Source of the DNA: Buxus sempervirens
Lineage: Eukaryota > Streptophyta > Magnoliopsida > Buxales > Buxaceae
Reading direction: 5' to 3'
DNA: 64,000 nt
NCBI GenBank assembly: GCA_947561395.2
Contig: OX387183.1
Span: 44,200,890 to 44,264,889 of the forward strand
Positions 1 to 10,477 of the stretch are shown here, in pieces. Positions within the stretch are counted from its first letter, which is position 1, and each line of letters begins with the position of its first letter. Under the pieces are notes generated by a model. That model saw only the letters and a program-made list of their open reading frames with translations, ran no database searches and was not told where the DNA came from. The translations under genes were made by a program, and so were the position numbers.

Positions 1-799
1 ATCAGAACAAGCGCACCGAACCCTAGACTTAGGAATTTGGCCTACCCGCCTCAAAGCAAATTTGTATCCTTTCTTTTGGCTCCCAACAGCCTTAAGGATG
101 AATCCTTTGAGGATTTCTGTGAATATCATGTAATTTTCGCCCTCGCTGGCAAGTTGTAATTTTTGGTCTGACAGCTAAAATCAAAGGTAGATGAAAGAAC
201 AGATGAAAGAAAGGTTGGCTGGGACTCAGATGTGCTTCCATATACAAGTATGTCTAGGAGTCGTGCCTCGCTAGGCACAAACCTTTTTAGGGCTGCGCAC
301 ACACCTTTTTGATGTACTTTTCACATTTATTTGTTGATACTAAGTCTTTCTAAATGGTTATATCATTTAGCCCTTGCTTTAATTTTGTGCAAGAATCTTC
401 ATGCATTGAGTGCACACACTTCAAGATCATTCGCACAAACATTTTTTATCAAATCATTTTCAAAGGAAATAATGCAAAATTTTCCAAAATCATAGCTACA
501 CTGGGACTAAGAATGGCTTCAATTCCCTGTGCCTCAATCAGCTTCCCCATTCAGAAAAAATTATGAAATTAATTGGCTGTGACCTAGCCCAAAATAATAA
601 GTCAAGAAAAATCAAGGATAAGCCTGACCCTTGCTGAGGACCCTCAGTCAAATTGAAAAGACCACGAAAAAAGAAGAAAAAAATCCAAAGAAAGATCAAA
701 TGTGTCAAAATGCCAATTGCTAATCTAAAATCTTGGTCGAAACCATTTCGTGTTTCTGCAGCCCTAGGAAATCATTGTGTTTCCCAAAATCGGGGACTC
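1..799 (+). other. Non-coding leader of element 1
   Basis: This AT-rich stretch lies upstream of the tandem array. I see no open frame worth calling and no clear site. By position it is the transcribed leader between the 5' LTR, which is outside the window, and gag. The leader of element 2 at 8013-9480 occupies the same position. Confidence 0.5.
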
Positions 800-1850
800 C
801 CCCAAAATCAGAAATCAACTCCTTGAGTTTCCCAAAAGGAAACCAACTCTTGGAGTTTCTTAGAAATCAACCCCTCGAGTTTCCCAAAAGGAAACCAACT
901 CTTGGAGTTTATTGGAAATCAACCCCTTGAGTTTCCCAAAAGGAAATCAACTCTTGGAGTTTCTTGGAAATCAACCCATTGAGTTTCCCAAAATGAAATC
1001 AACTCTTGGAGTTTCTTAGAAATCAACCCCTTGAGTTTCCCAAAAGGAAATCAACTCTTGTGAGTTTCTTAGAAATCTACTCCTTGAGTTTCCCAAAAAG
1101 AAATCAATTCTAAATCAACTCCTTGAGTTTCCTAAAAGGAAATCAACTCTTGTGAGTTTCATGGAAATCAACTCCTCGAGTTTCCCAAAAGGAAATCAAC
1201 TCTTGCGAGTTTCATGGAAATTAACTCTTGTAATTTCCAAAACCTTCAAAAATCAACTCTTGCAGTTTTTGAGGATCAAAACCAGGGACTCTCCCCTTGC
1301 CCCCGAAGGGTGGCTAAAAAGAGATCAAAAGGAAATCAACTCTTGTAGTTTCCGAAACTTTCAGAAATCAACTCTTGCAGTTTCTAGAAATCAAAACCAG
1401 GGACTCTCCCCTTGCCCCTCAAATGGCGGCTAAAAAGAGATCAAAAGGAAATCAACTCTTGTAGATTTTGAAACTTTCAGAAACCAACTCTTGCAGTTTA
1501 TGGAAATCAAAACCAAGGACTCTCCCCTTGCCCCCCAAATGCGGCTAAAAAGAGATCATATGGAAATCAAGTCCTCAAGTTTCCCAAAAGGAAATCAACT
1601 CTTGCAGTTTTTGAAGATCAAAACCAGGGACTTTCCCTTTGCCCCTGAAAGGCGGCTAAAAAGTGATCAAAATGGAAATCAACTCTTGCAGTTTCCAAAA
1701 CTTTCAGAAATCAACTCGTGCAGTTTTTGAAGATCAAAACCAGGGACTTTCCCCTTGCCCCCGAAATGCAGCTAAAAAGAGATCGAAATGGAAATCAACT
1801 CTTGTAGTTTTCGACACCTTCAGAAGACAACTCATGCAATTTCTGGAGAC
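800..1850 (+). repeat. Leader tandem array of element 1 with short dyads
   Basis: The array repeats GAAATCAACTCTTGNAGTTTC. The left part uses units of about 50-55 bp that add TTGAGTTTCCCAAAAGG. From about 1215 a longer period adds a GACTCTCCCCTTGCCCC and CGGCTAAAAAGAGATC segment. Many units contain a small dyad: AACTC-TTG-GAGTT, or TTTCC-CAAAA-GGAAA. It occupies the same place upstream of gag as the unrelated arrays of elements 2 and 3. Frames read across it are repeat artefacts. Confidence 0.85.
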
Positions 1851-2087
1851 CCAATCTAGGGACTCTCCCATTGACTTGTCCAAACCTTTGGAAATCGACT
1901 CTTCGGTTTTCCACATCACAATCAAATATGAAAAAAAAAATCATCACAAATAACCTACATTGACATGCATTGTATCTCAATATAAATATGAATTCCTTGC
2001 ACTAACTTGTGTCCTTTTCAAGGTTCCCAAGGTATCAAGATTGAGAACCATAGCCCGTACCTTTTGCGTTCTAGAGGGAGACTTCAG

Positions 2088-2708
2088 ATGGACCCTGCTG
2101 AGGAACAAGAGTAGGCACTACCTCCACCGCCGCCCCAGGAGCAAGAGAAGCTAGAGGATAATCCGAGAATCATTAGTTTTAATCAGCAAATGGCCAACAT
2201 GTTGGCCATGATGAACAACATGGCGGCCATGATGGCCACTATGCTGCAGCGGATGGAAAGGCTGCAAGCACCACAGCAGTTTGTACAACCGCAGCAACAG
2301 CAGCCAGTACCTCTGTTGCAACAATCGATTTCTCCATCATCGCCAATCCCACCAGGATGGTGAAAGTAGTCCAAAGAAGAATTCCGAGCCAGAATGAATA
2401 GGGTATTCACACCTCTCCCTGACACGTTGGAGGAGTTGCTTCCAGCCCTGTTAAAGGAAGGATACCTACAGAAGAATCAACCAACCCACCAGCCACTCAA
2501 CAGTCGCTCCTATAATGCCAATGAGTACTACAACTACCACATGGGAGCTCCTGAGCATCATATCAACCATTGCTAGGACTTGAAGCACGATGTGCAAAAC
2601 TTGATAGATAATATCTCAGTCGATCTCCCGGTATCGACTCCTCTCACAGCCACTACCACGAATCCTCTCCCTAACCACAATCAAGCATCTTCAAGTGGCG
2701 CCAGCTGA
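2088..2708 (+). pseudogene. Gag remnant of element 1 (N-terminus joined to C-terminus, core missing)
   Basis: One frame begins at ATG 2088 (MDPAEEQE) and hits a stop after eight codons. It continues through a Met-rich stretch and a Gln-rich stretch, meets two more stops near 2361-2369, then reads FTPLPDTLEELLPALLKEGY and YHMGAPEHHINHC before a stop at 2574. The last part matches the gag C-terminus of element 2 around 11690-11850 (FHMGAPEHPIDKC). The central capsid-like region present in element 2 at 10860-11360 is missing. Element 1 therefore carries an internally deleted, multiply stopped gag. The ATG is placed where gag starts in elements 2 and 3. Confidence 0.75.
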
Positions 2709-5433
2709 ACAAGTTGGTAAAACTGCAAGGCAGAGAGCAATCCCGAAATCCAAAATCTTTACCAGGCGCGATTCCACTCTGAGTCCGCCATGACCAGGAT
2801 AAGTTAAACTTTACTTTTTGCACCAAACATCCTTGGTAGGATTTGCCATTTTGTAAATATTTTAAATGTTTTTTACTTTCGTGCAAGCTTTTGTAAAAGA
2901 CCCTTTTGAAAAAAAAAATACCTTTTGAAAAAAAATGCAAGTGTTCGGTCGATGATGACATCACTCTGAGACCGCACCTTCTTTGGCAGTGACCATGATC
3001 ATGGAGAAATGCTGAGTTGCTCAAAGGTGTCTTCAGCCGGATGCAACATACTACTCCCATGAGAACCTTGACTAAGCCAAAGGCAATCCTTCCTAATCCA
3101 TGCCTTGATTTTCCAAATCTATTTGTACACTGGGCAGAGTAACCTCTGAGAGAAAAGGGCAAGAGAGAAAGTGCCTAAACCAGATAAGGGCCGAGGCCGG
3201 CCTAGCATCATGGCTTGAAGAAAGAATGAGAGGCCATCCTTTATGCATCCTTAATTTTAAGAACCGCTAGTCAAAACACTTTGGGCTTGATCGTATTATT
3301 CAAATACCCGTGTTGTGTCTAGCCACCCCACACTGGGGCAAAGCTAAAAGAGAAAATAAAATGGATGAATAGATTTCTGAATAAATTTGCATGAACAGTT
3401 CAACCAAGTTGTCACAACTTCTGCAAAAGGATGAATGGCCATCCTTGCTTTATTTCCCTAATTTTCAAAGTCTTGTCTCTAGTCAAACCATTTGAGCCTA
3501 ATTTTCTTTCTTCTGACCTACTGAGTCATGAGCCCTAAAATTTGGTGCTGGGTAAAAGAAGAGAAAACAATGAATGAGCAAGGACAAAGAAAAGGAAAAA
3601 GAAAGCAAAAAGCACACTGGGACTTGCTAATCAAAGCAAAAAGCTAAGATGACCCCAAAGCAAAGGAAAGAAAAATAAAAAATAATAGAGGAAAAAGAAA
3701 AGGTTCCAACAGGCTTCAAAAAGAAAAAAGCAAGTGGAAAAGCACTGGCAAAGCTCAAGCAGCCAAGAAAAGGGGTAGAATATGACTCGACCCATTTACA
3801 AAGAAGCTTTGAGCCATATTCCCTTCCTTTCATGAGCCAAAGACCTCAGCCTTCGTTTCATCCCATTAAAAAGTCCTTTCTGATTGCAGAAAATGTGACA
3901 AATGGAATTCATGCAGATTAATGATGAAGGAATCTAAAAAGGAGAACGAGCCTTGGCAAGACACAAAGTAAAACCTGAAAACGAAAAGATGAGAATTTGA
4001 GCCTTATATCCCTTCATTTCTCAGATTTAAAACCAGGCCGATGTTTCGTCCCTCAAGCTGGGGCAGGCACTAACCCAAGGGAAAAGAAAAGGCGAAAAAC
4101 CCTCAGTTGCTAAATCCTGAAACCACCCTGAAAAGTTGGGTCAAGGTGAAAGAAAACCAAAACTGGGAAAGGGAGAACATTCCTTGAGATGCCCCTCAAA
4201 TTTTGAACCTCTGCAAAGCCTCAGTTGGAACAAGTCTAGAATCTCATGGGAATGCATGTCGAACACACCGTCCCAAGACATTTCATGCTAACAAGGCAAT
4301 TCACTATGGTCACTGGTCTCGCCCCTCTTTTAAAATCACTTTGTACAAATTTTGAAAAATAAAACTTTTGGAAAATGTTTCATTTCAATCATGTGCACTT
4401 GCGCACACATTAAAAAGCAAGTAAGCCATAAGTGCTTACCACTTGTGAATTTCAGATACCTCACTACTCTGTGAGAATTTTGTAGGCCCAGGCAAGGCAA
4501 AAGAACCAGAAGAAATCAAGAAATATCAGTAAGCCAAGAGCAAAAGAAAGAAAGAAAAAAAAGAAAGAACCAATGCAATAATACACCGGAAGGGGAATTG
4601 CAAAGACTTCCTTTGTCCCCCTGCGGATTCTTTCCCCCAGCGAAATTTTTGAACCTGGAGTAGCATGTCAAGACCCTGCCCAGTCTAAAGAGGCCGGTTT
4701 TGCAAATGAGAGACAAATACAAGAAAGTGAAATGGTAGGGACCCCCACAGATACCCAATGGAGTTACCCCGAATTGGGAAGCCCTTACCTCATTGAAAAA
4801 GAGAACTGGCAAAAGCACCCTTCCTCCTAGAAAAGAAGACCATGAAAAAGAAAGAGATGAAGTCCCTATCATGAAGAGGAAGACAAAAAGAAGAAATCTT
4901 CGAGTAGGATGGCCCCATTTATAAATTTTTGATTTCCCACTTTTGTAAATAGAGTAGGACAGGTGTGTGAGCTCCTTTGAGGCACCGGATAGCACTGAGA
5001 GCACCTCCTCACCAAAGGCACCTCCTCCTTCCAGTCCCTAATCAGAACTCTCTATAAAAAAAAAACTGTCCTCAATATTCCCCAAATCAGAAAATTGGAA
5101 ACACCTAAAAACTTTAATGGAACAATTGAGAAAAAGAGAACATTGTTGAGTGTCTTGCATCAACATCAAAACAGGTTGGTGAGCTCAAGTCCAACCCCTT
5201 TCTACTTAATTTTAGTTAAATACCGAGGAGTTGCTCCAGAAAACCCGAGACTCCAGGGTAAGCAAGCTCTAAAGCAGGAAAGTGGAAGCCATTTGGTGTT
5301 TCCCTTTCATTGAAAAAGATCCGAAATGGACTAAGCTCACCAATCATGTTGACAAAAATGCAGGTCGCAAAAACAAGGTTCTTCTTTTTCTTTGCCGTTC
5401 ATCCCCAAGGTGACTCCGGCAAAGAGGGACTAC
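2709..5433 (+). other. 3' non-coding region of element 1, ending in a polypurine tract
   Basis: No protease, RT or integrase is visible. The region repeats a loose module in which 'gaatggccatcc...ccctaattttcaaa', 'tagtcaaacc..tttgagcc' and 'ctggggcaa' recur with drift at about 3220-3350, 3430-3560, 3800-3900 and 3990-4080. The same wording follows pol in element 2 (19410-19560), which supports 3' UTR identity. The tract GGCAAAGAGGGACTAC at 5418-5433 directly precedes the LTR and is the likely plus-strand primer. A - strand frame at 4516-5004 is not a gene: it has no recognisable domain and overlaps low-complexity purine runs. Confidence 0.65.
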
Positions 5434-6179
5434 TGTAAGCACCTCATTTTTGCTCCCCCAAAAGTGCCGGAAATGCAAACCCTAGCTGAAAAGTCAAACC
5501 CTAGGGAGGCAAAAGTTGACTTTTTGATCAAGTGATAATTAGCCACCTTGCTTTATCTTAATGGGTAGGGAATCCCGACATGGTTCCAATGCAACTGAGT
5601 TTGCTGGAATCGGAGTCCGGATGAAGGATGTAGAGGCAGGTCAAACTTAAGGGGGAGCATAAATTGACTTTCTGCTAAACCCCAAATCAGCTGCTTAATC
5701 CTATCCCAATTGATAGAAGGCTTCGATACGGTTCTAACGCAATTGAGTTTGCTTAAATCAGAGTCCGGATGAAAAAGATATGAGTAATTGAAGTTCTAGG
5801 GCAGCAGTGCCAGAAACTGCACACATGGCAAAAGAACTGCACACGTAACAGGAAATGCGATAAATATCTCAGGGGGTAATCCGTAAATATCCAAAATTTG
5901 CAAAATATCTCAGGGATTAATCTGAAATTGAGCAGGGGGCAATCTGCGATTATCTTAGGTGTCAAATTGGTCAAATCCGGGCGCAATCTATAAATATAAA
6001 AAATTCGCCTTTTTGATCCGATGAAATATGCCGGATATGCAAAAATTTGTTCATATCCGACATCATATGCCGGATACAAAAATCTCCACCGAAATATTGT
6101 TGGATTTTCTGACAGATTTTCTGGCAGCATTAAATTTTCGTAATCATGCTGTTTGTATCTGACCTTCTATGTCGGATAC
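5434..6179 (+). repeat. 3' LTR of element 1, first segment (U3)
   Basis: It starts TGTAAGCACCTCATTTTTGC, the reverse complement of the right ends of the solo LTRs at 17574 and 25250. It contains two degenerate copies of the roughly 155-bp family A U3 repeat (Ca..TTGAGTTTGC, GGAGTCCGGATGAA) and, from about 6000, copies of a CATATCCGAC / GTCGGATAC phrase. It is interrupted at 6179 by element 2, whose target duplication GATAC is 6175-6179 and 46090-46094. Confidence 0.85.
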
Positions 6180-7991
6180 TATAGACACCCCAAATTGCAC
6201 TACAAAATGAGAAAATAATGAAAACATATAATTGGGATTTAAAACAGGCCAAAAATGCATAAAATTCGATACTTTAGGCAATTCCCGTATTATATCTGCG
6301 GGCTGGCCGCACCCGAAAATGTATATGGGCACACAGTGCCCGTAAATCAAATACGGACACCACTTGCCCGTAATACATTTACGAGCGCATTAGATTTGTG
6401 CGAATTTTATCCTTTCTCGATTTCTGAGCTTTATCTTCAGTCTAATATCTCTTTAAATGAGCGAATTATATCTTTTATTCGTTCGGATTATCCTTGTTGG
6501 CCATGGATGGGCATTATCCTTGTGTTTAATTCAATCTGAAACTTTATCTTGCCAAACCCTGGACCAACCATGCCCCTGAGTTTGTTTATAAATAGAGGGC
6601 CTCTACTCAAGCAAAACGCCACGAAAATTTGAAGTCCAAGGAGCTCCAAGAGAAGAGAGGAATCCCTGCTACTCTGCCTGCTCAATCTAGGTAAGTCCCT
6701 TTTTCCCTTTTATTTTCTGTCTTCAATTCTAGAGATAATAGGATCTTCTCCATTGCTGTAGAATAAGGCCTTCTTTTATTCTGTATTCCTAAACTTATCT
6801 CTAAGTACCTCAAGAGTCTCTCTAGCCGTAAAAAGTGAAGAGAGAGCTACGGGAAAGGGGAACAGGTGGATCCCTAGAATAGAACCCCATATCTGTTTTT
6901 CTCTTTTTTTATAGAATAAGGCCTTTGATTGTGTTTGTATCACCAAACCTATCTCCAAGTACCTCAAGAATCCTCTCTAGCCGTAAAACGTGAAGAGAGA
7001 GCTAGGGGAAAAGAGAACAGGTGGATCCGTACGGTAGACCCCCATGTGCTATAATCTGTGAGATATGGCTGCTTTGGATATCCTGCTAATGTTTTAATGA
7101 TCTAGTGATTGAATCTGAATGAATCCTATGAATCTATGATGTTTATGATGTTTATAGCATGAAATCCTATTTTTCTTTTAAAATTGAGATTTTCACCACT
7201 TTTGCACCTACAGCACTGTTTTCGTGATTTTTGTGATATTAGGCTAAGATCCTGGATCTATCATGATCAGTATGATAGATATGGATTCAGAGGCCTGAAA
7301 ATAACTTCTAGGGTTTCATGATGTGGTTTTTGAGTCCTTTTTCATTATTGAGAGAAGACCCTACGGTCTAAGTTCTCCCCTTTTGATGTTCATCAACGTA
7401 GGTATTTTTGGTTTTGATTTCTTGATTTAAGGTGAAATTTGGGCTATACCTATGTCCTGGACTGTTCAAGTTCAATTTTGGAATATTTTATAAAAATCAT
7501 ATTTTCTAGATTTCTAGAATTTAACTTGAGTCCAGATTTTTGAAGTTTTCACTTTAGATTGGTTTTATTTGATTTTATCTCAATTTTATTTTGATCATGA
7601 AACCCTAGGAATGGTATGATCATATTTGAAATTTCTGGATCAATCAGGCTATTCGTATGAAAAAACCATACATTTTTGTCCTTTTTTATGATTTTTCATG
7701 ATTTTTGTAGCAACCCTTTTTCCTTTATTTTAACATGAACAATACCTGGCAACCACCTTGTGTGGATGAATAGGGGTGCTTAACACCTTCCCCTATTCAT
7801 AACCTTATCCCCTTACCCATCTCTAGTTGTTTGTTTTAGAGGGTTATTTTTACCCTAAATTTGCCTTTTTGTTCTTATTTGAGATTTTGGTGTCCATTCA
7901 CACCTAAACAGAATGGTGGCGACTCTTTGTTTTTAACCAATCCCGTGTGATGATTAGGAAGTCATTAAATTGATTTTTTCCATGTCTCACA
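6180..7991 (+). repeat. 5' LTR of element 2 (family B)
   Basis: It starts TATAGACACCCCAAATTGC and ends CATGTCTCACA, two bases before the primer binding site. U3 holds the TACGGGC/GCCCGTA phrase array (about 6290-6390), then a TATA box at 6587, then a leader. The leader has two diverged copies of a block with 'ctctctagccgtaaaacgtgaagagagagct' (about 6810 and 6975), which can pair over AGAGAG stems. It matches 33886-46089 and 57561-59329. Confidence 0.93.
6587..6594 (+). promoter_or_regulatory. TATA box of the family B LTR
   Basis: TATAAATA lies in a GC-flanked setting about 200 bp downstream of the phrase array. It is kept at 34294-34301 in the 3' LTR and 57939-57946 in element 3, so it is the likely core promoter for the genomic RNA. 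Confidence 0.75.
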
Positions 7992-7993
7992 AC

Positions 7994-8012
7994 TGGCGAC
8001 TCTGCTGGGGAC
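7994..8012 (+). other. Primer binding site (tRNA-Arg-like)
   Basis: TGGCGACTCTGCTGGGGAC begins two bases after the LTR end. It is complementary to a tRNA 3' end reading ...CAGAGTCGCCA, which fits plant tRNA-Arg, the primer reported for Ogre-type elements. This is from memory, not a search. Element 3 has the identical site at 59332-59350. Confidence 0.8.
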
Positions 8013-9489
8013 TTGTGGATTTCAGCCTTTTGGTTTTTGTTCATGTTTTTTATGTTTTTGCTTTGCTTGCTCTTTTGTGTTTTTAGCATGTTTGATATGT
8101 TCTATGGTTATGCTTGGTATTTTGTATTCTTAAGCATGCTTGGTATGTTTTAAATCTGATTTATTGCTTAATAATTCATGGGGGTAGAAACATGCTTAAT
8201 TCTGATTTATAGGATTGTCTCTAGAAACATGCGTAGGGGGTTCGTTTTGCTAAAGCATGCTAATTTCTTGCTATATTTTTATAATAGCATATTTTAATTT
8301 TCAGCATGACCTCCATGATGTGTTTTTGGTGTATAACATGATCACATGTTTGTATGATTTGGGGTGATTCTTGTGAGCATGTTTTAGGTGCTATAGGATT
8401 ACTTTATTTTCTTGTATTTGCTTACTTTAAATATGCTTTCCTATTATGCGTTGGTTTGTTTATGCATGGCTGCGAAAAAAGTGGCAAGGGTTTGGGACGT
8501 TGTGAATGCACCCAATTTTTACAATGCACTGTGCACATTTTAGTTTTTACACAGCCTACCTATAACCTATAGGAAGTTGAACCCGAATGTGTGTAGCTTG
8601 GCGCAACAAGGTCGATACTTCAGAAAGCGAAAGTGAAAACATTCACCTTAGAACTTTGGGCCAATGATGTGATGATAACGTGGATCTGTGATTCGATTCC
8701 GGTCATCACTAGGCTTGAGTGCTAAGTTGCCATTAAGCCAAAACCCAAAACCCCTATGCTTGAAGGTGGAGATACACGTTTTTGGCTAAAGTACACAATT
8801 ACGTGGGGATATGGGTTTGTAATTGTGGGAAGGCCGTTTGCATGGTTCACAAGCCAAGGCATAATGCGGATGCCATATTGAAGGTAAACAAGGTAACCTT
8901 AATTTTTACTTCATTTTCATGTCATAGGGTGTCATGGTGTCCATCGGTTTGGGATAAAATTGGTCCCAAATAGGCATGTTTCCTAAAATTGGTGTAGCCC
9001 ATAGGAAGAGTTTTTAACTCTGTTCAGGATCAATCCTACCCAATGTTCATACAAGAGGCAACCGAAGGGTACCATACCCCTGAATATGGTGTCAATTTGG
9101 AGGGAACATGTGTCTTCCTAAACATGTATTTTGCAAATAGGTCAAAGTCCACTTTGGGACAGTTTAGAAACCTAGCAAGGGTGAACCGTATGTTTGGATG
9201 AGCAATGAAAGTGATCAAATCATGTAAAAAACTGAAAAAACAGAAAAGAGCTCCGTAAACCGCATTTATTACACGGGCTGGGCTCGCCCATATTGGTTAT
9301 ACTGGCTAGGCTCGCCCGTGTTAACTATACAATCTCGGCTTGCTTGTAATTCAAATACGGGCAAGGCCAAACCGTACTGTACATGCTGTTTTCGAGAACA
9401 ATTTAATTTTAATCAGTTTTTCCTACTAAATTTTGTTCCTTTAGCCTTTAAATGATGATAAAGGGAAATGAGTTTGAATAAATTGCTTC
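8013..9489 (+). other. Leader of element 2 between PBS and tandem array
   Basis: It is conserved with 59351-60830 of element 3. It holds a roughly 70-codon frame (8354-8572) that stays open in both copies, and a second phrase array at about 9240-9400 (ACGGGC.., GCCCGT..). There is no long ORF1 of the kind reported for some Ogre elements. Confidence 0.55.
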
Positions 9490-10245
9490 AAAAATAAAAA
9501 AAATATCCTGGGCCTCTAAAAGCCTTTGAATTTCAGAAAATCCTTGGGCCTTTGAAAACCTTTGAATTTCAGACATTTTTCAAAAATATCCCTGGGCCTC
9601 TGAAAGCCTTTGAATTTCAGACATTTTCCAAAAATATCCTTGGGCCTCTGAAAGCCTTCGAATTTCAGACCTTTTTCAAAAACATCCCTGGGCCTCTAAA
9701 AGCCTTTGAATTTCAGACCTTTTTCAAAAATATCCCTGGGCCTCTGAAAGCCTTTGAATTTCAAACATTTTCCTTTGGGCCTCTGAAAGCCTTTGAATTT
9801 CAGACCTTTTTCTCAAAAAATCCCTGGGCCTCTGAAAGCCTTTGAATTTTAGATCTTTTTCTTTTGGGCCTCTGAAAGCCATTGAATTTCAGACCTTTTT
9901 CCTTTGGGCCTCTGAAAGCCTTTGAATTTCAGAATTTTTCTTTTGGGCCTCTGAAAGCCTTTGAATTTCAGATCTTTTTCCTTTTGGCCTCTGAAAGCCT
10001 TTGAATTTCAGATATTTTTCTTTGGGCCTCTGAAAGCCTTTGAATTTCAAATCTTTTTCTTTGGGCCTCTGAAAGCCTTTTAATTTCAGACTTTTTCCAA
10101 AAATATCCCTGGGCCTCTGATAGCCTTTGAATTTCAGACTTTTTCCAAAAATATCCCTGGGCCTCTGAAAGCCTTTGAATTTCAGACCTTTTCCAAAATA
10201 CCCCTGGGCCCCTGAAGGCCTTTGAATTTCAGATCCTTTTCTTTT
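9490..10245 (+). repeat. Leader tandem array of element 2 (hairpin units)
   Basis: About 18-20 units of 30-47 bp share GGGCCTCTGAAAGCCTTTGA plus ATTTCAGA, separated by variable T/A-rich spacers. Each unit contains the dyad TCTGAAA...TTTCAGA. Element 3 has the same unit at 60850-61590 with its own spacer lengths. Apparent proteins read across it on both strands are repeat artefacts. Confidence 0.92.
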
Positions 10246-10477
10246 TTTGTGGGACCTGTTGGAAGCCCTAGAATATCCCAACAATCCAATTCAAAAAAAA
10301 AATAAAAGAAGCAAATAAAGAAAAAAAAATCCAAACTCGTGTTCACCCAACTTGCACATAGGCATTCATAGGCATGTGAATGAGATTAAATTGGCACTGA
10401 TATTTTCTCTTTATTTTTTCCAGGTACCAAGGACACTTGCAACCATAGCTCCTGTAACCAGATCAAGAGCTCACACC

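Noticed and set aside
733..1953. Several short + strand frames with repeated NSCSF / NQLLQF peptides
   Set aside because: They are produced by the element 1 tandem array and have no start context or conservation.
4516..5004. 162-codon - strand frame in element 1
   Set aside because: It lies opposite purine-rich 3' UTR wording; the hydrophobic runs come from AAGAAA tracts.
7994..8012. Possible tRNA-Arg gene fragment
   Set aside because: Only the 3' end complement is present, directly after an LTR; it is a primer binding site.
9552..10284. Open frames on both strands reading repeated GPLKAFEFQTF and FKGFQRPKEK peptides
   Set aside because: They are translations of the leader tandem array; the unit length and spacers vary without regard to frame between elements 2 and 3.
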